Shown one piece after another: positions 1 to 6,280 of a DNA stretch of 14,765 nt; positions within the stretch are counted from its first letter, which is position 1, and the number at the start of each line of letters is the position of its first letter. Origin of the DNA: Caulobacteraceae bacterium (lineage in GTDB: Bacteria > Pseudomonadota > Alphaproteobacteria > Caulobacterales > Caulobacteraceae); NCBI GenBank assembly GCA_020852035.1, contig JADZBR010000193.1:1-14765 (forward strand), in the 5' to 3' direction. Under the pieces are notes generated by a model. The model searched no databases. It saw nothing but the letters and a program-made list of their open reading frames with translations, and was not told the DNA's origin. The translations under genes and the position numbers were made by a program.

Positions 1-479
1 CCAGCGTCATGCACGAGCCGAGACTGCTGCTGCTCGACGAGCCCACCGCCGGGGTGGACCCCAAGGCGCGGCGGGAGTTCTGGGACGAGATCCACGCCCT
101 GTCCGCGGAGGGCCTGACCGTGCTGGTCTCCACCCACTACATGGACGAGGCCGAGCGGTGCCACGACATCGCCTACATCGCCTACGGGCGGCTGATCGCG
201 CGCGGCACGGCCGACGCGCTGATCGCGGACTCCAGGCTGGTGACCTTTCGTGGGGAAGGCGAGGGCGCCGACCGGCTCGCCGCCGAGCTCGCGGCCAAGC
301 CCGGCGTGGAGATGGCCGCGCCGTTCGGGGCGGAAGTGCACGTCTCGGGCCCCGACCGGGCGGCGCTGGAGGCGGCGATCGCGCCCTATCGGGCGGGCCG
401 TCGCTGGAGCGAGATGACGCCGACCATCGAGGACGTGTTCATCCACCTGATGAACCGCTCGGAGGACAACTTCCAATGA
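1..479 (+). CDS. ABC transporter ATP-binding protein, C-terminal part (5' end outside window)
   Basis: ATPase subunit of an ABC-2 type exporter; it would hydrolyse ATP on the cytoplasmic face to drive the permease encoded next. The open frame enters the window at base 3 without a start, so the ATG at 9 is internal. The visible 158 residues begin just before the Walker B segment (LLLLDEP, bases 27-47), followed by the D-loop (AGVDP) and the H-loop histidine in STHYMDEAE. The Walker A and ABC signature motifs must lie upstream of base 1. The C-terminal extension ending in a 'TIEDVFIHLMN' stretch is typical of drug or polysaccharide exporter ATPases of the DrrA/CcmA/YbhF type. The TGA at 477-479 overlaps the permease ATG, so the two are co-translated. 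The substrate cannot be read from the sequence. Confidence 0.93.
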   Translation, partial: SVMHEPRLLLLDEPTAGVDPKARREFWDEIHALSAEGLTVLVSTHYMDEAERCHDIAYIAYGRLIARGTADALIADSRLVTFRGEGEGADRLAAELAAKPGVEMAAPFGAEVHVSGPDRAALEAAIAPYRAGRRWSEMTPTIEDVFIHLMNRSEDNFQ

Positions 480-1597
480 TCTCCGGAGCACGCATCTTCG
501 CGGTGATGGCCAAGGAGTTCATCCAGCTGACCCGCGACCGGCTGACCTACGCCATGATCCTTGCGGTGCCGGTGATGCAACTGTTGCGGTTCGGCTATGC
601 GATCAACAACGACCCGCGCAACCTGCCGGCGGTGGTGATGGACCAGGACCGTAGCGTCTGGTCGCGCGCGGCGCTCGCGGGAATGAAGAACACCGGCTAC
701 TTCCAGTTCGTCGAGGAGGCCCGCACCCTGGCCGAGATCGACACGGCCATCGAGACCGGCCGCGCGCAGTTCGCGGTGATCGTGCCGCCCGACTTCGGCC
801 GCCGGGTGGTGCGGGCCGACAAGCCGCAGGTGCTGATCGAGGCCGACGCCTCGGACCCCACCACCACCGGCACGGCGCTGGCCGCGGCGGCGGGACTGCC
901 GGCCCAGGCGCTGGCCCATGACCTGATCGGGCCCGTGGCGCGGCCCTCCGCGCCGCCGTTCGAGATCGTCGTCCACCGGCGCTACAACCCGGAGAACATC
1001 ACCGCCCACAACATCGTGCCGGGGCTGCTGGGGATCGTGCTTTCGATGACCCTGGTGATGATGACCGCCCTGGCGCTGACCCGCGAGCGGGAGCGGGGGA
1101 CGATGGAGACCCTGCTGGCCACGCCGGTGGAACCGCTGGAGGTGATGATCGGCAAGCTCGCGCCCTATGTCGGCATCGGCCTGATCCAGACGGCGATCAT
1201 CCTGGGGCTGGCGCGGCTTTTGTTCGGGGTGCCGTTCGAGGGCGGCTGGGGGGCGCTGATGATCGGGGTGACCCTGTTCATCGTCGGCAGCCTGTCGCTG
1301 GGGTTCCTGTTCTCGACGCTGGCGAAGAGCCAGCTGCAGGCGATGCAGATGTCGGTGTTCTACATCCTGCCGTCGCTGCTGCTCTCGGGCTTCATGTTCC
1401 CGTTCCGGGGGATGCCGCAATGGGCGCAGTGGCTGGGGACGGTCATCCCGGTGACCCACTTCCTGCGAGTGGTGCGCGGGGCGCTCCTGAAGGGCGTCGG
1501 GATCGTCGAGATGTGGCCGAGCCTCGTGGCGCTGCTGATCTTCGTGCTGGCGGTGACCGCGCTGGCGATGAGCCGTTATCGGACGACGCTGGACTAG
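476..1597 (+). CDS. ABC-2 type transporter permease
   Basis: Integral inner-membrane subunit of the exporter whose ATPase precedes it. The ATG at 476 overlaps the upstream stop (ATGA), which fixes the start and gives 373 residues; the frame stays open further upstream, but that part lies inside the ATPase gene. The architecture fits the ABC2_membrane_3/YhhJ-YbhR type. There is one N-terminal membrane segment (about residues 20-42). A large periplasmic domain follows (about 45-180) and contains the 'AVVMDQDRS' stretch. Five hydrophobic segments fill the C-terminal half, with the cytoplasmic 'RERERGTMETLLATP' motif between the first two. Bacterial homologues export hydrophobic drugs or lipids, but nothing here specifies a substrate. 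A strong hairpin starts 7 bp after the stop and probably ends the operon. Confidence 0.93.
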   Translation: MISGARIFAVMAKEFIQLTRDRLTYAMILAVPVMQLLRFGYAINNDPRNLPAVVMDQDRSVWSRAALAGMKNTGYFQFVEEARTLAEIDTAIETGRAQFAVIVPPDFGRRVVRADKPQVLIEADASDPTTTGTALAAAAGLPAQALAHDLIGPVARPSAPPFEIVVHRRYNPENITAHNIVPGLLGIVLSMTLVMMTALALTRERERGTMETLLATPVEPLEVMIGKLAPYVGIGLIQTAIILGLARLLFGVPFEGGWGALMIGVTLFIVGSLSLGFLFSTLAKSQLQAMQMSVFYILPSLLLSGFMFPFRGMPQWAQWLGTVIPVTHFLRVVRGALLKGVGIVEMWPSLVALLIFVLAVTALAMSRYRTTLD

Positions 1598-1603
1598 GCG
1601 CTC

Positions 1604-1644
1604 AAATGCTCCCCCTTGGAGCGAAGTGGAAAGGGGGAGCATTT
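1604..1644 (+). terminator. Perfect 14-bp inverted repeat, likely terminator of the ABC operon
   Basis: AAATGCTCCCCCTT (1604-1617) and its exact reverse complement (1631-1644) flank a 13-nt loop, and the right arm ends in ATTT. It starts 7 bp after the permease stop codon. The CTCCCCCTT core resembles the arms of the C-rich repeats at 3846, 11702 and 13392, so it may be a diverged member of the same dispersed family that also acts as a terminator. Confidence 0.65.
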
Positions 1645-1722
1645 GGCGGCCCGCACACATTACGGGAAATACATCCGCCAAGCGCTACCGCCGCGCGCGG
1701 CGCGGGTTTATGCAAGCGCCCC

Positions 1723-1803
1723 ATGAAAACCCTAATGATGGGCGCCGCACTCGGCGCGCTTTCGCTCGCCGCCTTCGGGCCGGCCATCGCCAACCCTCTT
1801 TAA
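1723..1803 (+). CDS. Orphaned signal-peptide ORF of the M13 peptidase, ended by an in-frame TAA
   Basis: A 26-codon ORF with a textbook Sec signal peptide: MKTL at the N-terminus, a hydrophobic core (GAALGALSLAAFG) and a signal peptidase I site after AIA. It stops at TAA (1801-1803). The same reading frame continues without another stop into the M13 metallopeptidase, whose first ATG is 18 nt further on. M13 peptidases of Gram-negative bacteria normally carry such a leader, so this is almost certainly the native N-terminus, separated by a nonsense codon. One base change (TAA to CAA, AAA or GAA) would restore a 703-residue precursor. No clear Shine-Dalgarno precedes the ATG at 1723. It could be a real mutation, a base-calling error, or rarely a recoded stop; the sequence alone cannot decide. 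Confidence 0.6.
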   Translation: MKTLMMGAALGALSLAAFGPAIANPL

Positions 1804-1814
1804 AACCCGGGCCC

Positions 1815-1831
1815 GGAAGAGATGCTCTTCC
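1815..1831 (+). promoter_or_regulatory. Hairpin GGAAGAG-ATG-CTCTTCC holding the M13 start codon in its loop
   Basis: Perfect 7-bp arms (1815-1821 and 1825-1831) flank a loop that is exactly the ATG at 1822. A second CTCTT at 1796-1800 could pair with the same AAGAG, and a perfect CCGGGCCCGG palindrome (1807-1816) overlaps the left arm. The purine-rich GGAAGAG abuts the ATG, too close for a normal ribosome-binding site. If translation starts here, this structure should hinder it. A three-base loop is tight, so the biological meaning is uncertain. Confidence 0.35.
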
Positions 1832-3834
1832 AGGCCGCCGCGCCCGCCGCCGGAGAGGCGGCGCCGGCGTCCACCGCGCCGCCGAAGTACGGCGAATGGG
1901 GCATCGACCTCACCGGCCGCGACCTCTCGGTGAAGCCGGGGGACAACTTCTTCCGCTATGCGAACGGGACCTGGTACGATCACTTTCAGATTCCCGCCGA
2001 CCGCGCCCGCTCGGGCAATTTCGACAAGCTGACGGAGCTCTCCGAGGCCCGCTCGCGCAAGCTGATCGAGGACGCCGCGGCGGGGCGCTCCGACGATGTC
2101 GACGCGGCCCGCATGGGCGCCGCCTACCGCGCCTTCATGGACGAGGCGACCATCGAAAAGCGCGATGCGGCGCCCATCGCCGACGAACTGGCCGCCATCC
2201 GCGCGGTCAAGGATCACAAGGCCATGACCGCCCTGATGGGGCGCGGCCAGGACACGTTCTTTTCCGGGGTGATTGGCCTGGGCGTCGCCGACGACGCCAA
2301 GGACCCGACCCGGGCGGCGGTCTACATGGGGCAGGGCGGGTTGAGCCTTCCGGACCGCGATTACTATCTGAAGCCGCAGTTCGCGGAGAAGAAGGCCAAG
2401 TACCAGGCCTATGTCTCCCAGATGCTGGGCCTGGCCCGCTGGGCCGAGCCGGAGGCCAACGCCAAGGCCATCGTCGAGATGGAGACCAAGATCGCCGAGG
2501 CCAGCTGGAGCCGCATCGAGCAGCGCGACCGCGACAAGACCTATAACCCGATGACCCGCGCCGAGCTGGCCAAGGCCGCGCCGGACTTCGACTGGGACGT
2601 CTGGTTCGCCAGCACCCAGATCGACCCCAAGGTGGATCGCTTCGTCGTCGGCCCGGTGACGGCGGTGCCGAAGATCCTGGCGATCTATCAGGCCACGCCC
2701 ATCGAGACGCTGAAAGCCTGGCAGGCGTTCAAGGTGACGGACAACGCCGCCGATCTGCTCTCCAAACGGTTCGCCGACGCTCACTTCGAGTTCCGCATGA
2801 AGGAGCTTTCCGGCCAGCCGGAGCAGAAGCCGCGCTGGAAGCGGGGCGTGGACGCGGTCGACGGGATGCTGCCGGACGCGCTGGGCCGGGTCTATGTGGC
2901 CGAATACTTCCCGCCGGAGTCCAAGGCCAAGATGGACGCCCTGGTCGCCAACCTGCGCGTGGCCATGAAGCACCGCATCGACGGCAACGCCTGGATGAGC
3001 CCGGCCACCAAGGCCAAGGCGGGCGAGAAGCTGCAGAAGTTCGTCGTCAAGATCGGCTATCCCGACAAATGGCGCGACTACTCGTCCATCGTGCTGAAGG
3101 ACGACGATGCGGTGGGCAACGCGCTGGCCGTCGCCAAATACAACTGGGCCTATGACAGGGGCCGGCTGGACCGGCCGACCGACCGGATGGAGTGGGGCAT
3201 GACCCCGCAGCTGGTCAACGCCTCCTACTCTTCGACCAAGAACGCCATCACCTTCCCGGCGGCGATCCTGCAGCCGCCGTTCTTCGACCCGGACGCCGAT
3301 CCGGCGGTGAACTACGGCGGCATCGGCGGGGTGATCGGCCACGAGATCAGCCACGGCTTCGACGATCAGGGGCGCAAGTCCAACGGCGACGGGGTGCTGA
3401 CCGACTGGTGGACGGCCGAGGATGCGGCGCGGTTCAAGGTGGAAGCGGCCAAGCTGGGCGCGCAGTTCGACACCTATGAGCCGGTCCCTGGCGCGCACGT
3501 GCAGGGCGGGCTGACGATGGGCGAGAACATCGGCGACCTGGCGGGCCTGCTGATGGCGCTCGACGCCTACCAGATGTCGCTGGGCGGCAAGCCGGCCCCG
3601 GTGATCGACGGGCTGACCGGCCAGCAGCGGGTCTTCCTGGGCTGGGCGCAGGTGTGGCGCGAGAAGCGCCGCGAGGCTTCGGCGCGCCAGCAGGTGGTGT
3701 CCGACCCGCACGCCCCCGCGCAGTTCCGGGTCATCGGCCCGGCCCGCAACATCGACGCCTGGTACGCGGCCTTCGATGTGAAGCCGGGGGATAAATACTA
3801 CCTCGACCCGAAGGACCGCGTGCGGATCTGGTGA
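1822..3834 (+). CDS. M13 family (neprilysin-like) zinc metallopeptidase, cut off from its signal peptide
   Basis: Zinc endopeptidase of the neprilysin/PepO family that cleaves oligopeptides, normally in the periplasm. The 670 residues from the first ATG cover the mature enzyme. The N-terminal M13 domain opens with the 'VKPGDNFFRYANGTW' block (about residues 37-51). The substrate-binding NASY motif is at 466-469. The zinc site HEISH is at 507-511, with the third ligand E568 and the partner D572 in GENIGDLAG. The C-terminus ends in the family-typical 'DRVRIW'. All catalytic residues are intact. The export signal lies in the same frame at 1723-1800 but behind a TAA, so a product starting at 1822 would stay in the cytoplasm and lacks a well-spaced ribosome-binding site. 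The gene may therefore be a recent pseudogene, or the stop may be an error. The fold assignment is secure; functional status is not. Confidence 0.9.
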   Translation: MLFQAAAPAAGEAAPASTAPPKYGEWGIDLTGRDLSVKPGDNFFRYANGTWYDHFQIPADRARSGNFDKLTELSEARSRKLIEDAAAGRSDDVDAARMGAAYRAFMDEATIEKRDAAPIADELAAIRAVKDHKAMTALMGRGQDTFFSGVIGLGVADDAKDPTRAAVYMGQGGLSLPDRDYYLKPQFAEKKAKYQAYVSQMLGLARWAEPEANAKAIVEMETKIAEASWSRIEQRDRDKTYNPMTRAELAKAAPDFDWDVWFASTQIDPKVDRFVVGPVTAVPKILAIYQATPIETLKAWQAFKVTDNAADLLSKRFADAHFEFRMKELSGQPEQKPRWKRGVDAVDGMLPDALGRVYVAEYFPPESKAKMDALVANLRVAMKHRIDGNAWMSPATKAKAGEKLQKFVVKIGYPDKWRDYSSIVLKDDDAVGNALAVAKYNWAYDRGRLDRPTDRMEWGMTPQLVNASYSSTKNAITFPAAILQPPFFDPDADPAVNYGGIGGVIGHEISHGFDDQGRKSNGDGVLTDWWTAEDAARFKVEAAKLGAQFDTYEPVPGAHVQGGLTMGENIGDLAGLLMALDAYQMSLGGKPAPVIDGLTGQQRVFLGWAQVWREKRREASARQQVVSDPHAPAQFRVIGPARNIDAWYAAFDVKPGDKYYLDPKDRVRIW

Positions 3835-3845
3835 TCTCGGCGCCA

Positions 3846-3979
3846 CCCCTCCCCCTTGAGGGGAGGGGCAGGGGTGGGGGTGCTAGGGCAGGACTCTTCG
3901 GCGAAGCCTCGCCTAGAGCCTCCTAGGAGAGTCGCAGGTCTACACCCCCACCCCAACCCCTCCCCGCAAGGGGGAGGGG
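3846..3979. repeat. 134-bp composite palindromic element, copy A
   Basis: Each end is a hairpin: CCCCTCCCC/GGGGAGGGG with a 5-nt loop at 3846-3868 and again at 3957-3979. The two halves are inverted repeats of each other, extending inward through a GGGGTGGGGGTG block and a TAG/ACTCT segment, so the whole unit could also fold as one long stem. It fills the gap between the convergent M13 peptidase and S12 hydrolase genes and ends at the base before the hydrolase TAG. Copy B at 13392-13525 has exactly the same length. It probably acts as a bidirectional terminator and has the look of a dispersed REP-like or miniature element. Confidence 0.8.
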
Positions 3980-5140
3980 CTATTTGGTGGCGGCCCGCAC
4001 GGCCTGGATGAAGGCGTCGCGTTCGGCGTAGAGCTCCGGCGAACCGGCGCGGGGCCAAGCGGAGTTGATGGCGATGATCAGGTTCTCCTTCGGATAGGTG
4101 ATGATCGCCTGGCCGAAGATGCCCACCGCCGCATAGCTGCCGTCGTCCTTGGTCCACCAGAAGTAGCCGTAGCCCTCGCCCGGATCGCCGGTGGGCAGGA
4201 GCGCGCTGGTGGCCTCGGCCGTCCAGCCGTCCGGCACGACGGGCTTGCCGTCGATCATGCCGCCGCCGAGGATGAACTGGCCGATCCGCGCGTAGTCGCG
4301 CAGCGTCATGCTCATGCAGCAGCCGCCGCGCTCGTGGCCGCCGGGGTCGAGCATCCAGACAGCGTCCTGCTCCATGCCGTAGGGCGCCCAGATCTTCTCG
4401 GAGAGGTAGTCACCGATCGGCTTGCCGACCGCGTTGGAGACCAGGATGCCGGCCAGATCGGTCTCGCCGGTCTTGTAGACGAAGGTCCCCGCCGGCTGTT
4501 CGCGCGGCAGGCGGCGCATGTAGCTGACGATCGGGTTCACGCCGGGCTCCAGCACCGTCAGGCCCGCCTGGGCGACGTCGGAGTTGGGGTCGGTGTAGTC
4601 CTCATTCCACTTCACCCCGGAGCTCATGGTGATCAGGTGGCGCACGGTCACCCCGTCGTAGCCGGACCCCTTCAGTTCGGGGATGTAGTCGGTGACCGGA
4701 TCGGACAGGCTCTTGATCTTGCCGTCGCGGATCGCCGCGCCGACCAGGGTGGAGGTCACCGACTTGGCCACCGAGAACGAGGTCCAGCGGTCCTGCGGCC
4801 CCCGGCCGAGCCCGTATTTCTCCAGCACGATCTGGCCGTCCTTCAGCACCAGCACGCCGGAGACGTTGAGCGAGGCCATCCAGCCGGCGACATCGTAGCT
4901 CTTGCCCTGGTAGTCGAACTTCGGCTCGATCTGCTCGGCGGCGACGGGGAGGGGGCGCACGGTCGGCCCGCGCTTCAACACCCGGACCGGGTAGATCTTC
5001 TCCATGTTGCGGTAGCCGACGGCGGCCTGCGCCGGCGTCCACTGCAGGATGCCCTCGGCCGGCGGCAGGGCGGCGTCCTCAGCGAAAGCGCTGGTGGCCG
5101 GGAGCGCGGCGCAGGCCGCGGCGATCGTCAGGCGTTTCAT
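3980..5140 (-). CDS. Secreted S12-family serine hydrolase (beta-lactamase / 6-aminohexanoate-dimer hydrolase-like)
   Basis: A penicillin-binding-protein-fold serine hydrolase, 386 residues. The start at 5140 was chosen because AAGGGGGAA (5145-5153) lies at good spacing and the protein then begins with a signal peptide (MKRLTIAAAC..., cleavage after about AFA-20); a frame extending to 5191 adds only unlikely residues. The nucleophile motif is S123-V-A-K126 in 'SFSVAKSVTS'. The second catalytic residue is probably Y222 in 'FVYKTGETD'. The 'LITMSSGVKWNEDY' segment (about 169-182) resembles NylB-type esterase/amidase hydrolases more than true AmpC. I see no clear canonical KTG box near the C-terminus; 'GIFGQAIITYP' occupies that position. 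Possible activities include amide or ester hydrolysis, and beta-lactam resistance should not be assumed. It is convergent with the M13 gene, with overlapping palindromes in its upstream leader. Confidence 0.88.
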   Translation of the reverse strand: MKRLTIAAACAALPATSAFAEDAALPPAEGILQWTPAQAAVGYRNMEKIYPVRVLKRGPTVRPLPVAAEQIEPKFDYQGKSYDVAGWMASLNVSGVLVLKDGQIVLEKYGLGRGPQDRWTSFSVAKSVTSTLVGAAIRDGKIKSLSDPVTDYIPELKGSGYDGVTVRHLITMSSGVKWNEDYTDPNSDVAQAGLTVLEPGVNPIVSYMRRLPREQPAGTFVYKTGETDLAGILVSNAVGKPIGDYLSEKIWAPYGMEQDAVWMLDPGGHERGGCCMSMTLRDYARIGQFILGGGMIDGKPVVPDGWTAEATSALLPTGDPGEGYGYFWWTKDDGSYAAVGIFGQAIITYPKENLIIAINSAWPRAGSPELYAERDAFIQAVRAATK

Positions 5141-5150
5141 GGCGTTCCCC

Positions 5151-5172
5151 CTTATCACCGATAAGCTATCGG
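5151..5172 (-). promoter_or_regulatory. Two overlapping perfect palindromes upstream of the S12 hydrolase; candidate operator
   Basis: CTTATC-ACC-GATAAG (5151-5165) and CCGATA-AGC-TATCGG (5158-5172) share the GATA core and lie 11-32 nt upstream of the start codon, next to the ribosome-binding site. Spaced dyads of this type are typical repressor sites, and here the two forms are mutually exclusive as hairpins. No regulator gene is adjacent and no promoter matches convincingly, so this is a suggestion only. Confidence 0.4.
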
Positions 5173-5253
5173 GCGTCGGGGGCGGGGCCAAGGGTCTGCG
5201 AAGGTCTCGCGGCGAGGATGAATTGGCGGTGGGCGATGCATCTGTGTGACTCC

Positions 5254-5380
5254 CCCCTTACCCCGTCACCCGCGGACTTGTTCCGCGGGCCCATGAACGC
5301 GCGGCTCGCGGCGGAATCTTCTGAATCGCGGTGTTCATGGGTCGCCGGAACAAGTCCGGCGATGACGAAAAGGGGTAGGG
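5254..5380. repeat. REP/BIME-like paired hairpin element
   Basis: The left hairpin is CCCGCGGA-CTTGT-TCCGCGGG (5269-5289) and the right is TCGCCGGA-ACAAG-TCCGGCGA (5342-5362). The halves are imperfect inverted repeats of each other: the flanks CCTTACCCCGTCAC and GATGACGAAAAGGGGTAGG mirror one another, as do CCCATGAAC (5290-5298) and GTTCATGGG (5333-5341). Such 'GGACTTGTTCC' elements are widespread between genes in alphaproteobacteria. It lies just downstream of the sulfotransferase gene and upstream of the S12 hydrolase, so it could terminate the former. The rest of this 272-bp gap holds no gene that I can support. Confidence 0.75.
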
Positions 5381-5412
5381 CCGTGCCTTTCCCACCGCCG
5401 ACCGCCGGCGGC

Positions 5413-6201
5413 TCAGGCGTAGCCCAGCACCTGGCGCAGGCCCGGGGCGGCGAAGTCCACCAGCCGCTTCTGCGCCTCGGGCAGTTCCTTGGGCACCTCG
5501 ACGGCGATCGAGAGGTTCTCGCTGGCCGTGCGGCTCTGCTTGCGGTCGGCGCCGGTCTCGACCCGCTCGCGCCAGTCGGCCGGCAGGTCGACGCCGCAGT
5601 CGCCCAGGAGCCTGGTGAAATAGCGCTCGGCCCTCGCCGAGGAGAGGTCGTTCACCTGCTCGACGATGTCCTCGTACTTCACCATCACCGCCCGCGTGCC
5701 CATCCAGGCGACGGCGTTGAAGGTGTACATGTCCAGCAGACCGGGGAGTTTACCGGGCAGGCCGAGGATCATCATGTTCATCATGTCCTCGACCGGCATC
5801 TGGCCGCTCTTGAGGTGGTTGAACGGCCCCTGGAACTCCTCGGCGAGATAGAAGCGCGTGCGCGCGCCCACCCAGTCGTAGGGGTCGCGCACCAGCACGA
5901 TGTGACGGGTTTCACGCAGCGCGATGGCCGCGTCGTCGGAGAACAACAGGTGGCCCCAGCTGATCCACGGCTTGGCGGCCGAGAAGGCGTCAAGGCTCTG
6001 GCGCAGGATCGGGTGCTGGATGTACTCGCGGTTCCAGTGCTGCTCCTCGGCCACGAACATCCGCAGGATGTTGCGGATCAGGTGCGTGCCGCTCTTGGGC
6101 ACGCTGTTGAGGAACACCGGCGTGGTCAGGCGCGGGCGCTCGAACTTGCGGCCGGCTTCGTCCAGCGTGTCGGGCTGGCCGCGGATGATGGCGAAGGTCA
6201 C
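5413..6201 (-). CDS. Sulfotransferase family protein
   Basis: A predicted cytoplasmic 262-residue P-loop-like sulfotransferase (PF00685 type) that would move a sulfuryl group from PAPS to an acceptor. The 5'-phosphosulfate-binding loop is PKSGTH (residues 35-40) after a short beta strand (VFLNS). The 3'-phosphate-binding region is 'HIVLVRDPYDWVGAR' (100-114), with R105 as the expected key arginine; the serine usual about eight residues later is not seen. 'AVMVKYEDIV' (171-180) matches the conserved strand and 'RYEDL' motif. H84 in SWGHLL is a candidate catalytic base (inference). The start is GTG at 6201 with only a weak upstream ribosome-binding site. The gene follows the TonB receptor on the same strand but is separated by a strong terminator. 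The acceptor (polysaccharide, lipid or small molecule) is unknown. Confidence 0.82.
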   Translation of the reverse strand: MTFAIIRGQPDTLDEAGRKFERPRLTTPVFLNSVPKSGTHLIRNILRMFVAEEQHWNREYIQHPILRQSLDAFSAAKPWISWGHLLFSDDAAIALRETRHIVLVRDPYDWVGARTRFYLAEEFQGPFNHLKSGQMPVEDMMNMMILGLPGKLPGLLDMYTFNAVAWMGTRAVMVKYEDIVEQVNDLSSARAERYFTRLLGDCGVDLPADWRERVETGADRKQSRTASENLSIAVEVPKELPEAQKRLVDFAAPGLRQVLGYA

Positions 6202-6220
6202 GTTCTGGGTTCTCTAAGGC

Positions 6221-6259
6221 AAGGAAACGGCGGCGGGCCTGGACCCGCCGCCGCTCCTT
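6221..6259 (-). terminator. Rho-independent terminator after the TonB-dependent receptor gene
   Basis: A perfect 10-bp stem, CGGCGGCGGG (6228-6237) with CCCGCCGCCG (6244-6253), has a 6-nt loop and is extended by AAGGA/TCCTT. Read on the minus strand, the stem is followed by TTTCCTT. It begins 22 bp after the receptor's TGA. Confidence 0.8.
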
Positions 6260-6280
6260 CCTATCCCGAAATGGCCGCGA

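Noticed and set aside
1689..1702. Perfect 14-bp palindrome CGCCGCGCGCGGCG upstream of the M13 leader
   Set aside because: It is an alternating CG run with no loop, so self-complementarity is nearly automatic and no regulatory role can be claimed.
1796..1829. CTCTT direct repeats around the M13 stop and start, suggesting a small insertion that created the TAA
   Set aside because: The repeats are 29 bp apart, so removing one unit would shift the frame. The leader and mature parts are already in frame, which makes a single substitution more likely.
1732..3846. Minus-strand open frame of about 700 codons opposite the M13 gene
   Set aside because: Its composition is that of a GC-rich antisense shadow, while the plus strand carries HEISH, NASY and GENIGD motifs in order.
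3980..5140. S12 hydrolase as a true class C beta-lactamase resistance gene
   Set aside because: SxxK is present, but the surrounding motifs look NylB/esterase-like and no clear KTG box is visible, so resistance is not supported.
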